Shown here one piece after another: positions 1 to 7,864 of a DNA stretch of 19,017 bases. The stretch is taken from NCBI GenBank assembly GCA_029239575.1, contig JARBUP010000019.1:1-19017 (forward strand). Reading direction: 5' to 3'. Source of the DNA: Bacillota bacterium. Its GTDB lineage: Bacteria > Bacillota > Clostridia > Tissierellales > Sedimentibacteraceae. Every line of letters begins with the position of its first letter. Position 1 is the first letter of the stretch. Under the pieces are notes generated by a model. That model saw nothing but the letters and a program-made list of their open reading frames with translations. It had not been told where the DNA came from and did no database searches. The translations under genes and the position numbers were made by a program.

Positions 1-1
1 T

Positions 2-928
2 AATGGATATCCTGTAACAACATTATTTAACCGCGGTACAGTTGATTCATATGTAAATGAAAAGAAAGTATATACTACAATTTATTCTTCTGATGATAGC
101 ACAGCAATCATTGCAACAGAAGTTCCTGTAAGCGAAAATGAATTTGTAGAAGCAGGTGATATATTAGTAAGAATTGCAGGCAACGATGTAACGGAATTAA
201 TTCAGCGAGATATAGATTTAATAAATCAAGAATATGATAAAGTAAAAACGAAATTTGATGAAATAGAAGATATTAATAAAAAAGTTGCTAAAGTTAATGA
301 ATTATCCTCTAAGCTAATGGTTAAAGCTCCTATAGATGGAATGGTATCATATGTAAATTATAGAGTTGGTGACACTATTCAGGCTTCTGAAACAAGTGAT
401 CAATGGTCATTGCAATTAATGGATGTTTACAATACTGATCAAATGTTTATTTACACTACTGTTTCAGACCTTGATGTATTATATATTAATCAAGATGCCC
501 CTGTTAAAGTAACAGTTGATGCTCTTCCAAATGAAGAATTTGAAGGAAAAGTTATGAGCCTCAACCAATTTACAGACCAAAACGGAAAAACTGTTTACAA
601 CGTACAAATAAGCGTAGTAGGAAGAGAAGGGTTAAGACCTGGTATGAACACAAATTGTTTTATTGATTCAGGAAAATCAGAAAATACTTTATTAGTTCCT
701 ATAGAAGCTGTTTTTGAAGAAGATAATAAACAAAAAGTAGAAATTTTAAATGACGCAGGCGAGTTACAAGTAGTGGAAATTGAAGTTGGTTTAATGAATG
801 ATATATTAGTAGAAGTGTTAAGTGGTCTTGAAGAAGGACAATTAGTTGTAACAGGCAGCACAAAAGATTTAATGCCTAGCCAAACAGTTCCGGAAAATGA
901 TTCTTTATTGCCTACAAAAAATCAGTGA
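2..928 (+). CDS. HlyD/RND-type efflux periplasmic adaptor subunit, 5'-truncated
   Basis: The frame is open from base 2 with no start, so the gene begins upstream of the window; about 308 residues are visible. The visible N-terminal half contains a beta segment (around TAIIATEVPV), a charged coiled coil of about 40 residues (LIQRDIDLINQEYDKVKTKF onwards), then a lipoyl-like half-motif (KAPIDGMVSYVNYRVGDTI), a beta-barrel region and a C-terminal membrane-proximal domain with the typical LVPIEAVF and GLEEGQLVV elements. These are hallmarks of the membrane-fusion adaptors that work with MacB-type ABC exporters. The stop is 8 bases before the next gene, a FtsX/MacB permease, with its AGGTGA between them, so the two are one operon. 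In a Gram-positive cell the adaptor would sit on the outer face of the membrane. The substrate cannot be told from sequence. The ATPase subunit is not between adaptor and permease and may lie upstream. Confidence 0.9.
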   Translation, partial: NGYPVTTLFNRGTVDSYVNEKKVYTTIYSSDDSTAIIATEVPVSENEFVEAGDILVRIAGNDVTELIQRDIDLINQEYDKVKTKFDEIEDINKKVAKVNELSSKLMVKAPIDGMVSYVNYRVGDTIQASETSDQWSLQLMDVYNTDQMFIYTTVSDLDVLYINQDAPVKVTVDALPNEEFEGKVMSLNQFTDQNGKTVYNVQISVVGREGLRPGMNTNCFIDSGKSENTLLVPIEAVFEEDNKQKVEILNDAGELQVVEIEVGLMNDILVEVLSGLEEGQLVVTGSTKDLMPSQTVPENDSLLPTKNQ

Positions 929-936
929 GGTGAATT

Positions 937-2307
937 ATGCAAAACAAAGGAAATTTATTAACCCACCTGGTCAGGCTGAAATTTTCTGCTTTAATGGCAT
1001 TTAACGGTATCGCATCTAATTTATTGAGAACATTTTTGACTGTTCTTGGCATAGCAATAGGTGTTGCTGCAGTTGTAAGCTTAATGGGAATAGGAGAAGG
1101 AGCCAGAAAATCTATAGTTTCTCAGTTTGAAAGTTTAGGTGAAAATGTTATTGTTATAAAATCAAATGTTGATACAGTGCGTTTTGAAATTGAGGAAGCA
1201 GAATCTCTTTATATTAGGGTAACGGGCGTAAAATATTCTACACCAGTTACTTATAACACAAGCATACCTATTAGGTGGAGAAGGGATGAAAGTGAAGTTG
1301 ATTTAGTGGGAGTAAATGAAAATTATCCATATATAAAAGATCATGCAGTTTCTACTGGAAATTTTTTTACATCACTTCATGTTAAACAGCGCTCTCCTGT
1401 AGCGGTTCTCGGTTTTAATGTTGCAAAATCTTTGTTAAATGGAAGAAGCCCAGTTGGGCAAACTATAAAAATTAATGGAATTAATTATAGAATAATTGGT
1501 GTTTTAAGCGAAAAAGGTGAAGGAAAAGGGGATGGAATAGATAATAAAATAGTAATTCCATATTCTTCTTCTTTGAAAATTTCCAATGAAAGAAATGTAA
1601 AAGAAATTTGGGCAAAATCTGAAAATGCAGATGATGCTGAGCTTGCCATGGTTCAACTTGGTAGGATTTACAAGAAAAAAATAGGGATAGGAAATTCTAT
1701 TGTGCCGGGGCAAAATAATGGAGGCAACGAAAACCCTGATCCGGGTGGAGAACCACCAAAAGATGATGTAATAATTGAAGAGCCAGTAGTAGAAAATCCA
1801 ACTGAACCTCAAGAACCTACGGAGCCAGAGATACCACAGGAAAATATATTTAAAAAAGGCGATGAACCTTTGACAATAACAAGTTTAAATAAACTTGTTA
1901 AAGAAGCTGATCAAGCTAATAGAATTATGACAGTTCTTCTTGGAGGAATAGCTGCAGTTTCTTTATTAGTTGGAGGTATAGGTATTATGAATATAATGTT
2001 AGTTGCTGTTTCTGAAAGAACTAATGAAATTGGTGTTAGAAGAGCTTTAGGTGCAAAACAAAGCGATTTATTAATACAATTCATGTTAGAAGCTATTTAC
2101 GTTAGTATAATAGGTTGCGTTTTTGGAATATTAATAGGAGCATGGGCAGTAAATATAGTTTCAAATTATGGACTATCTGCTGTTGTAAGTTTTGATTCTG
2201 TTAAAATTGCAGTGACAGTTGCCCTTTTATCTGGTTTATTGTTTGGTATTTATCCAGCAATAAATGCATCGATGCTACCTCCAGTAGAAGCTTTAAAAAG
2301 ACAATAA
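937..2307 (+). CDS. MacB/FtsX-family ABC transporter permease
   Basis: A 456-residue permease of a MacB-like exporter. The first transmembrane helix is near residues 24-48 (LLRTFLTVLGIAIGVAAVVS). It is followed by a large extracytoplasmic MacB_PCD-type domain (about 50-325) and three C-terminal helices in the FtsX domain, with the family signature GGIGIMNIMLVAVSERTNEI and GVRRALGAK near residues 347-372. It has no ATP-binding domain, so it needs a separate ATPase. About 45 residues of Pro/Glu/Asn-rich low-complexity sequence (roughly residues 258-305, containing PTEPQEPTEPEIPQ) interrupt the extracytoplasmic domain just before its last strand and look like a flexible linker. The ATG at 937 follows AGGTGA at a good distance. 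The gene ends in a strong terminator. Family assignment is firm; the transported compound is unknown. Confidence 0.92.
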   Translation: MQNKGNLLTHLVRLKFSALMAFNGIASNLLRTFLTVLGIAIGVAAVVSLMGIGEGARKSIVSQFESLGENVIVIKSNVDTVRFEIEEAESLYIRVTGVKYSTPVTYNTSIPIRWRRDESEVDLVGVNENYPYIKDHAVSTGNFFTSLHVKQRSPVAVLGFNVAKSLLNGRSPVGQTIKINGINYRIIGVLSEKGEGKGDGIDNKIVIPYSSSLKISNERNVKEIWAKSENADDAELAMVQLGRIYKKKIGIGNSIVPGQNNGGNENPDPGGEPPKDDVIIEEPVVENPTEPQEPTEPEIPQENIFKKGDEPLTITSLNKLVKEADQANRIMTVLLGGIAAVSLLVGGIGIMNIMLVAVSERTNEIGVRRALGAKQSDLLIQFMLEAIYVSIIGCVFGILIGAWAVNIVSNYGLSAVVSFDSVKIAVTVALLSGLLFGIYPAINASMLPPVEALKRQ

Positions 2308-2312
2308 AGTTT

Positions 2313-2350
2313 AAAAGAAGTTTGTTTACTCAAACTTCTTTTATTTTTTT
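2313..2350 (+). terminator. Rho-independent terminator after the permease gene
   Basis: A perfect 12-bp stem (AAAAGAAGTTTG paired with CAAACTTCTTTT), a 6-base loop TTTACT, and a trailing ATTTTTTT. It starts 5 bases after the permease stop and ends the adaptor-permease operon. Confidence 0.9.
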
Positions 2351-2399
2351 AAAAATTATTATATAATTAGATAAAATTTTATATTACTTAGGAGTACAT

Positions 2400-3467
2400 A
2401 TGTCTATTTTTATCAGTGAAGTTAATTTAACAACTATAGTTTATTCTTTAATAATATTATTTGTTGCATTATTATTTAAAAATTTTGTAGCGCATATACT
2501 AATTGATTTTATTAAAAGATTATGTAAAAATTATAATATTAGAGCAATTTCTACAATGATTGATTCAATCGAAAAGCCTCTTCGCAATTTTTTAATATAT
2601 ACAGGAGTTTATTTTGCTCTTTCAATATTACCTTTTAATGTAGGAATTTCTTCATTTATATACAGGGTTTATAGAGCGTTTATTATTATTTCCATTGCAA
2701 GATGTTTGTTAAATTTAGTATCAGCATATTCAAATTATATAGAATCAAGAATTGAAGATTCTGAACTTAGTGCAAATAAGCCAGTTGCAAAAACAGTGTT
2801 TCCACTTATAAATAAAATAGTTAAATCATTAATTGTTATCATCGCTGTTGTTGCTATTGCTGTGGAGTTTAATTTTGAACAACTTAACAGCATTCTTGCT
2901 GGTGTAGGAATAGGAGGTGCAGCATTAGCATTAGCATCCCAGGATTTAATAAAAAACTTTTTTGGAGGAATCGTAGTATTAACTGATAAATCTTTTTCTG
3001 TGGGTGATATTATAAACGTTGATTCTAAAGAAGGAACGGTTGAAGAGCTCGGTTTAAGAAGCACAAAAATAAGAACAGTACAACAAGAAGTCATCGTTAT
3101 TCCAAATGCTAAATTTACTGAACAATCAGTTACAAATATATCAAAAAGAAATTTTATGAGAGTTAGTTTTAAATTAGGTGCCCCATTTGACACTTCAAAA
3201 GATAAGTTACAAATTTTAATAGAGAAAATCAAGAAAATGCTTGATGAAAATGAAATGGTAAAAGAAAATTCACCTTTAGTTAAATTTGATTCATTTTCAG
3301 ACAGTGCTTTATTGATTATAATTCAATATTTAATATTAACAACTGACTATAATGAATTTATGGATGTAAAAGAAAAAATCAATTTTAAAGTATTAGAATT
3401 GTTCGAAGAAGAAAAAATAACACTTGCATACCCAAGCCTTAGTTTATACATGGAAAAAAATGATTAA
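2400..3467 (+). CDS. mscS: MscS-family mechanosensitive ion channel
   Basis: A 355-residue small-conductance mechanosensitive channel, which opens on membrane tension to release solutes during hypo-osmotic shock. Hydrophobic helices lie near residues 7-33, 60-82 and 135-160. They are followed by the pore-lining signature GVGIGGAALALASQDLIKNF (about 168-187) and the GGIVVLTDKSFSVGDII beta-domain motif. A C-terminal alpha/beta domain ends in ITLAYPSLSLYMEKND, which corresponds to the family's usual FPxxxxYL ending. The ATG is preceded by TTAGGAG with 5 bases of spacing. Length and domain order are normal for YkuT/YggB-like bacterial homologues. It follows the upstream terminator and appears monocistronic. 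Only 7 bases after its stop the first copy of a REP-like repeat begins. Confidence 0.93.
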   Translation: MSIFISEVNLTTIVYSLIILFVALLFKNFVAHILIDFIKRLCKNYNIRAISTMIDSIEKPLRNFLIYTGVYFALSILPFNVGISSFIYRVYRAFIIISIARCLLNLVSAYSNYIESRIEDSELSANKPVAKTVFPLINKIVKSLIVIIAVVAIAVEFNFEQLNSILAGVGIGGAALALASQDLIKNFFGGIVVLTDKSFSVGDIINVDSKEGTVEELGLRSTKIRTVQQEVIVIPNAKFTEQSVTNISKRNFMRVSFKLGAPFDTSKDKLQILIEKIKKMLDENEMVKENSPLVKFDSFSDSALLIIIQYLILTTDYNEFMDVKEKINFKVLELFEEEKITLAYPSLSLYMEKND

Positions 3468-3473
3468 TTCAAA

Positions 3474-3730
3474 TGGGGACGTGTGAGACAATGAAAAACT
3501 GATCATTTCTTGCATTTGTCATTAGATGAACAAACTAAGCGATGAACACAAAATTGAAAACCCTAATTTTGGTTCCCTGCTTATCTGAGACGAAGTCGAA
3601 GAATCTTATTATTTCAACATTATTAGATCCTTCACTAACGTTCAGGATGACAAAAATAGACTTTTTCACTGGTCACGTGTTTTATGGTTTCATTTTAGAA
3701 AGGAGACATAAAAGCACGCCCTCATCTTTT
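3474..3730. repeat. Degenerate REP-like repeat, copy 1 (composite)
   Basis: This 276-base spacer has no believable gene. Its left edge reads TGGGGACGTGTGAGACAATG, matching the core ACAATGGGGACGTGT of the copy near 9821. A hairpin GACAATG (3487-3493) with CATTTGTC (3513-3520) follows. Its right edge (about 3676-3725, GTGTTTTATGGTTTCATTTT and onward to GCACGCCCTCA) aligns base for base with the copy at 8488-8540, with scattered mismatches. Between the two edges sits a second, unrelated inverted repeat (3581-3650). The simplest reading is an old copy of the repeat family that was interrupted and has decayed. It lies between the convergent mscS and beta-lactamase-like genes. Confidence 0.6.
3581..3650. 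repeat. Intergenic imperfect inverted repeat of the TCATCCTGAACG / GAAGGATCT type
   Basis: Two 26-base arms, 3581-3606 (TTATCTGAGACGAAGTCGAA then GAATCT) and 3625-3650 (AGATCCTTCACTAACGTTCA then GGATGA), are reverse complements with several mismatches around an 18-base AT-rich loop. I recognise the core TCATCCTGAACG...GAAGGATCT as a type of intergenic palindromic repeat seen in many bacterial genomes; this is from memory, not a search. It is noncoding, and the 71-codon frame crossing it has no ribosome binding site. Confidence 0.6.
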
Positions 3731-3743
3731 TATATAATATTAT

Positions 3744-5495
3744 TTAAATTATATTAAACCATATTATCCATAAAACAAATAAGACTGCTGTCAGATTCCA
3801 GGCTATTGATAATGGATTAAAGGTCTTGTTTTTTATAGCTTTACAAGTTGTATATCCAGTATTTGTAAGGACAAAAGAAAGAATAACAGCTCCACATATT
3901 TTTATATATAAAGAATAGTTAAGCAATGAATAGGTTGTAATTCCTTTATACATTAATAGAAAAAGAGTAATGAAGAAAATAATTTGTATAAAATAACTTA
4001 TTAAGCAATAGTAATTCTTTGTTTTATTTTTTATCATCAATAATAGTTCATTTATAAAACATATGAAAGTTAGTATAAAAAACATTGAAGGTACAAGCAA
4101 TTGAACATTTCTATGCTGCCATAATGGAACTTTAGAAAAAGTAATACCTGATTCTGTAGCTAAAATTATTTTGTTATTTATTTTCTGGAATTTTAACATT
4201 CCAATACTGGATGAATAGATATCCTTACCAATTAATTCAAGGGCATTTCCATTAATGTAGTAACCATTTTCCTGTGACCCTCTTATTTGAATCATTTTAT
4301 TTGGTATCAAGTAACGTAGTATTTTTTCTGGAGTATTGAAACTGGACCAATTATTTGTATATAAACCTTTTATATCAATTGTAGCTAATTCAGGGCTGAA
4401 ATTGTAATTATTTTGTTCACCATATAGCAAGTCTGTAGCTTTTTTAATTAATTCATTTATTTTATGCTCAGGTAAAAAAGTGTTGAAGGATACAAATATA
4501 CCGGTCTGATTCTTTGGATAAAGTGCTATGCGTGTATAAAAATTCAGCGTTTCTCCCTTTTTTTCATAATATACTTCATTATTTCTTTCCTTTCTGTTCC
4601 ATATATAGCCAATACCTTCTAATTCATCAGACATTGTAAATTGTTTACTGAACATTTCTTTTTTAAAATCAGATGACAATATACGGTTATCGCTGCTATT
4701 CAAAAGCCAAATCATATATTTTGCCATATCTTCAGCAGTTGAGACAGCAGAACCCTCTGGATAAAGATTCATAAATGGTTCAATGGTTTCGTTACCGGAT
4801 TTAAGGTAAGGTTTTGATACATAGACAATATCATGCATATATTCAAATGTTGTTCTGGTCATATCAAGGGGTTCAAAAATTCGTTCTTGACAAAATTGGG
4901 CAAAATCTTGATTAGAAATACACTCAATTACATAGGCAGCAAGTGCTATGCCATAATTAGAATATGAAACAACTTCACCTGGTTTAAAAGCTTGAGCAGG
5001 AATGTATTTTCTCACACTTTTTGCCAATGGTTCAGTATCACTTATATTAAATACAGCTATACCTGTAACAATATCTTCAAAACCTGCAGTATGAGTTAAA
5101 AGCTCCTTCATAGTTACAGGATATTTAGGGTTTGGGAAATCAGACTCTAGATAAATGGATATATCCTGGTTCATATCTATTAAACCCTCTTGATTAAGAA
5201 TTTGTGCTGCTACAGCAACAAAGGTTTTTGATACTGAGCCTATACGAAATGCTGTTTTTTCTCCATCAGCCTCATATCCAAGATATTTATCTGCGAAACC
5301 ATAGCCTTTGTAAAATTGAATCTCACCATTACTTACAACAGATAAAACAGCTCCCATTGCACTATCAGATACAACCAAGTTTTGTACCATATTATCCAAT
5401 TCTTCATATATTTGTTTAGAATCCTGTGCAAAAACAGTGCTTTCAAATGATAATAAAATAAACATAATTATAATAAAACTAATAATTTTTTTCAT
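3744..5495 (-). CDS. Membrane-anchored serine beta-lactamase-like hydrolase (PBP4*/class C fold)
   Basis: A 583-residue protein with a signal peptide (residues 1-23, MKKIISFIIIMFILLSFEST then VFA). A beta-lactamase/penicillin-binding-like domain spans about 30-370 and a linker follows to about 460. Four C-terminal transmembrane helices lie near 464-488, 495-515, 530-554 and 562-583. The catalytic motifs are S87-V-S-K90 (SxxK), Y178-S-N180 (YxN) and HTAG near 135-138. The usual KTG/HxG motif appears as KKGE near 316-319. The hydrolase domain is therefore extracellular and tethered; relatives include D-amino-acid peptidases, esterases and antibiotic hydrolases, and the substrate is unknown. The start is the ATG at 5495, because GGAGG (5501-5505) lies 5 bases upstream; a longer frame would start inside that ribosome binding site. 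It is divergent from a two-component system with a candidate operator between them, so it is a likely target of that regulator. Confidence 0.88.
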   Translation of the reverse strand: MKKIISFIIIMFILLSFESTVFAQDSKQIYEELDNMVQNLVVSDSAMGAVLSVVSNGEIQFYKGYGFADKYLGYEADGEKTAFRIGSVSKTFVAVAAQILNQEGLIDMNQDISIYLESDFPNPKYPVTMKELLTHTAGFEDIVTGIAVFNISDTEPLAKSVRKYIPAQAFKPGEVVSYSNYGIALAAYVIECISNQDFAQFCQERIFEPLDMTRTTFEYMHDIVYVSKPYLKSGNETIEPFMNLYPEGSAVSTAEDMAKYMIWLLNSSDNRILSSDFKKEMFSKQFTMSDELEGIGYIWNRKERNNEVYYEKKGETLNFYTRIALYPKNQTGIFVSFNTFLPEHKINELIKKATDLLYGEQNNYNFSPELATIDIKGLYTNNWSSFNTPEKILRYLIPNKMIQIRGSQENGYYINGNALELIGKDIYSSSIGMLKFQKINNKIILATESGITFSKVPLWQHRNVQLLVPSMFFILTFICFINELLLMIKNKTKNYYCLISYFIQIIFFITLFLLMYKGITTYSLLNYSLYIKICGAVILSFVLTNTGYTTCKAIKNKTFNPLSIAWNLTAVLFVLWIIWFNII

Positions 5496-5525
5496 AAATA
5501 CCTCCAATTGCTTTTTAAAATTATT

Positions 5526-5531
5526 TTATAC
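5526..5531 (-). promoter_or_regulatory. Candidate -10 box for the beta-lactamase-like gene
   Basis: On the minus strand this reads TATAAA within TGTATAAAAT, about 30 bases before the gene start. No recognisable -35 box occurs 17 bases upstream (AAAGAT there), which fits a promoter needing an activator bound at the direct repeats at 5560-5579. Confidence 0.4.
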
Positions 5532-5559
5532 AATCATTCTGAAATACATCTTTCTCGAA

Positions 5560-5579
5560 CCTTAAATCTACCTTAAATT
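5560..5579. promoter_or_regulatory. Direct repeats with 11-base period, likely OmpR-family regulator site
   Basis: Two identical 9-mers ACCTTAAAT begin at 5560 and 5571, one helical turn apart; on the other strand they read ATTTAAGGT twice. Tandem half-sites at 11-base spacing are the usual binding pattern for OmpR/PhoB winged-helix regulators. They lie in the divergent spacer between the hydrolase gene and the regulator gene, ending about 5 bases from the -35 position of the hydrolase promoter. Binding by the neighbouring regulator is an inference. Confidence 0.6.
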
Positions 5580-5614
5580 TACAATTAATTATTTATTCAT
5601 TTAAATATCTGTGG

Positions 5615-5620
5615 TATATT
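5615..5620 (+). promoter_or_regulatory. Candidate -10 box for the two-component operon
   Basis: TATATT lies about 50 bases before the regulator's start. Only a weak TTTATT sits 17 bases upstream (5592-5597), which could fit autoregulation through the repeats at 5560-5579. Confidence 0.35.
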
Positions 5621-5672
5621 GTTGATAACGTTTTAATATCTAAAATTATTATATATGAGAAGGGGTGTAAAC

Positions 5673-6371
5673 TTGAATATTTTAGTCGTGGAAGATGAAG
5701 ATGATATCAGAAATCTAATTAAGATAAACTTGGAGGATGAAGGTTATAATGTATTTTCTGCATGTAACGGACTTGAAGCATTAAAAATATTAAAAAACGA
5801 ATCAGTTAATCTAATTTTACTGGATGTTATGATGCCAAGACTTGATGGTTTTAATCTACTTAGAAAAATAAGAGAGGAAAGTACTGTTCTTGTAATTTTT
5901 TTAACTGCTAGAAGTGATGATATGGATAAGGTATTAGGTCTTGAATTAGGGGCTGATGACTATCTGGCAAAGCCATTTTCAATGAATGAACTGCTGGCAC
6001 GTGTTAAAGCACAGCTTAGAAGAAATCATGAATATACGTTACCTAAACAGGAAAATAAAGAAATTATTGAATACGGAGGATTGTCTATTGATAAGGATTG
6101 CTGTTGTGCATATGTTAGTGGTGAAACTATAGTGCTTAATGCTAAGGAATATAAGCTTCTGTTGTTTTTAATGGAAAATCCCAAAAAAGTATTTACCAAA
6201 AAGCAACTATACAATGCAGTTTGGGATGATGATTATTACTATGATGATAATACAGTTATGGTTCACATTAGCCACTTGCGTAATAAAATAGAGATAGATC
6301 CTCAGAATCCAGAATATATAAAAACCATACGAGGAATAGGTTATAAGCTTCATAAAACAGGTGTGTTATGA
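5673..6371 (+). CDS. OmpR/PhoB-family response regulator
   Basis: A 232-residue DNA-binding response regulator. The receiver domain (1-112) shows the acidic pocket VEDEDD (6-11), phosphoacceptor D51 in LLDVMMPRLDG, T78 and K100 in AKPFS. The C-terminal winged helix (about 130-230) ends in the typical HISHLRNKIE and IKTIRGIGYKL. I chose the TTG at 5673 because AGAAGGGGTG lies just upstream and the protein then begins MNILVVEDE like its family; an in-frame ATG at 5655 lies in front of that ribosome binding site and has none of its own. Its stop overlaps the kinase start (ATGA), so the two are translationally coupled. It is probably activated by that kinase and controls the divergent membrane hydrolase. 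Stimulus unknown. Confidence 0.92.
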   Translation: MNILVVEDEDDIRNLIKINLEDEGYNVFSACNGLEALKILKNESVNLILLDVMMPRLDGFNLLRKIREESTVLVIFLTARSDDMDKVLGLELGADDYLAKPFSMNELLARVKAQLRRNHEYTLPKQENKEIIEYGGLSIDKDCCCAYVSGETIVLNAKEYKLLLFLMENPKKVFTKKQLYNAVWDDDYYYDDNTVMVHISHLRNKIEIDPQNPEYIKTIRGIGYKLHKTGVL

Positions 6372-7780
6372 AAAGTAAAATATCAAACCAATTTTTTATA
6401 AATTATTTAATAGTGTTTATGCTTTCTATACTTGCAGCTATTTTTGCTTTTCTTTTGCTTTCCTTTGCTGATGATGTTATTTCAAAAACATTAGTTAAAA
6501 ACATTTATCCTGCTAAGCTGCTTATGGAAGATGACTATAATGAAATTGACTCAGCTTCTGTGGTTCAAAATGGTGGAGGTGTACAGGTTATAAACGATAA
6601 ATATGAAGTAGTATACTCAGCAGGTATAAATACATTAGATTCTAATTCATTTACAACTGGAGAATTCACGGATTTTTTGGTTTACTCAAAAAGCAAGGGT
6701 GTTCCATATAATTACGATATACTTTACAATTCAAAGGAAAATTTTTGGCTTATAGTTACTTTTCCAACATCATTTCGGCTGGATGTCTCCTTAGTTTACA
6801 ATAGGGAAGCAGTATCTAAAGATATAAATAATGTTTCAGGTGTATTTATGGCTGTATCACTATTTTATCTAATACTACTTGGTGTATTTGCAATGATTTT
6901 TTCAAGAATTACATCTGTACGCATTACTAAACCATTACTAATGCTGTGTGAGGGAACTAAACGATTAAGAGAAGGCGATTATTCTGCAAGAGTCAACTTA
7001 AACTTAAAAAATGAGTTTGAAGAACTACAAAATACATTTAATGATATGGCTGAAAAAATAGAAATAGAAGTAGCATTAAGAAAGCAATCTGAGGAAGATA
7101 GAAAAAAAATGATAATGGATATTTCTCATGACTTAAAAAATCCATTAGCAAGTGTTATCGGTTATGCAGAGTTATTGTCAAAAAAATCAACTGCTTTAGA
7201 TAACGAGCAAAATAATTACATACAAATTATTTTAAAAAATAGTCAAAGATCAAGTCGACTATTAAATGATTTGTTTGAATTTTCTAAATTAGAAAGTCCT
7301 GATTTTACGTTAAAGAAAAGCAAAACAGATATTTGTGAATATTTAAGGCAAATTTGTGGTGAACTTTTGCCTATAATAGAAAGTGCGGGTTTTAATTATA
7401 ACTTTGACATTCCAGAGGAAACTATATATGTCCTTTTAGATGTTAATCAAATGAACCGAGTATTATATAACCTTTTAGATAATGCGCTGCGTTATAATCC
7501 AATAGGAACTTATGTTTCAGTCAGTTTGCATGAAGATAACAATAATGCAATAATTTTGTTTAAAGACAATGGTATTGGTATTCCAGAAGACATGGCAAAA
7601 AATATATTTAAACCATTTGTAAGGGTGGATGATTCCCGTAATTCTAATACCGGTGGAACAGGTATAGGTCTTTCAATTACATATAAAATAATTCAAGCTC
7701 ACGAAGGCAGTATTGATTTAAACGTTGATAATGATAATGGATGTACATTTAATATAACTCTACCAACGATTTATGGTTGA
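6368..7780 (+). CDS. Sensor histidine kinase, HAMP/HisKA/HATPase type
   Basis: A 470-residue membrane kinase, partner of the preceding regulator (4-base ATGA overlap). It has transmembrane helix 1 near residues 11-33, an extracellular sensor region of about 120 residues, transmembrane helix 2 near 157-180 and a HAMP linker (about 178-232). The HisKA motif is MDISHDLKNPLASVIGY with phosphoacceptor H254. The ATPase domain shows the N box (NRVLYNLLDNALRYNP), G1 (DNGIGIPED) and G2 (GGTGIGLSI). All catalytic elements are intact. The sensor region has no domain I recognise. From the context (divergent extracellular hydrolase, downstream membrane methyltransferase) an envelope signal is likely, but that is inference. 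Confidence 0.92.
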   Translation: MKSKISNQFFINYLIVFMLSILAAIFAFLLLSFADDVISKTLVKNIYPAKLLMEDDYNEIDSASVVQNGGGVQVINDKYEVVYSAGINTLDSNSFTTGEFTDFLVYSKSKGVPYNYDILYNSKENFWLIVTFPTSFRLDVSLVYNREAVSKDINNVSGVFMAVSLFYLILLGVFAMIFSRITSVRITKPLLMLCEGTKRLREGDYSARVNLNLKNEFEELQNTFNDMAEKIEIEVALRKQSEEDRKKMIMDISHDLKNPLASVIGYAELLSKKSTALDNEQNNYIQIILKNSQRSSRLLNDLFEFSKLESPDFTLKKSKTDICEYLRQICGELLPIIESAGFNYNFDIPEETIYVLLDVNQMNRVLYNLLDNALRYNPIGTYVSVSLHEDNNNAIILFKDNGIGIPEDMAKNIFKPFVRVDDSRNSNTGGTGIGLSITYKIIQAHEGSIDLNVDNDNGCTFNITLPTIYG

Positions 7781-7864
7781 TTTAAGATTAAAATTATTTG
7801 TATTTAAGCTTCTTTTGATATTATAGGATTAACTTAAATAAATCTTATTTTAAAAGGAGAAAAA

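Noticed and set aside
2735..3232. A 165-codon minus-strand frame
   Set aside because: It lies fully within mscS on the other strand; the plus frame carries the conserved MscS signature.
3542..3757. A 71-codon plus-strand frame downstream of mscS
   Set aside because: It has no ribosome binding site, crosses two inverted-repeat families and runs into the end of the opposite gene; its translation looks like repeat DNA, not a protein.
7781..7864. Possible TTAAGATT/AATCTTA hairpin terminator between the kinase and methyltransferase genes
   Set aside because: The arms are about 50 bases apart with no U tract, so it is not a credible terminator; read-through remains possible.
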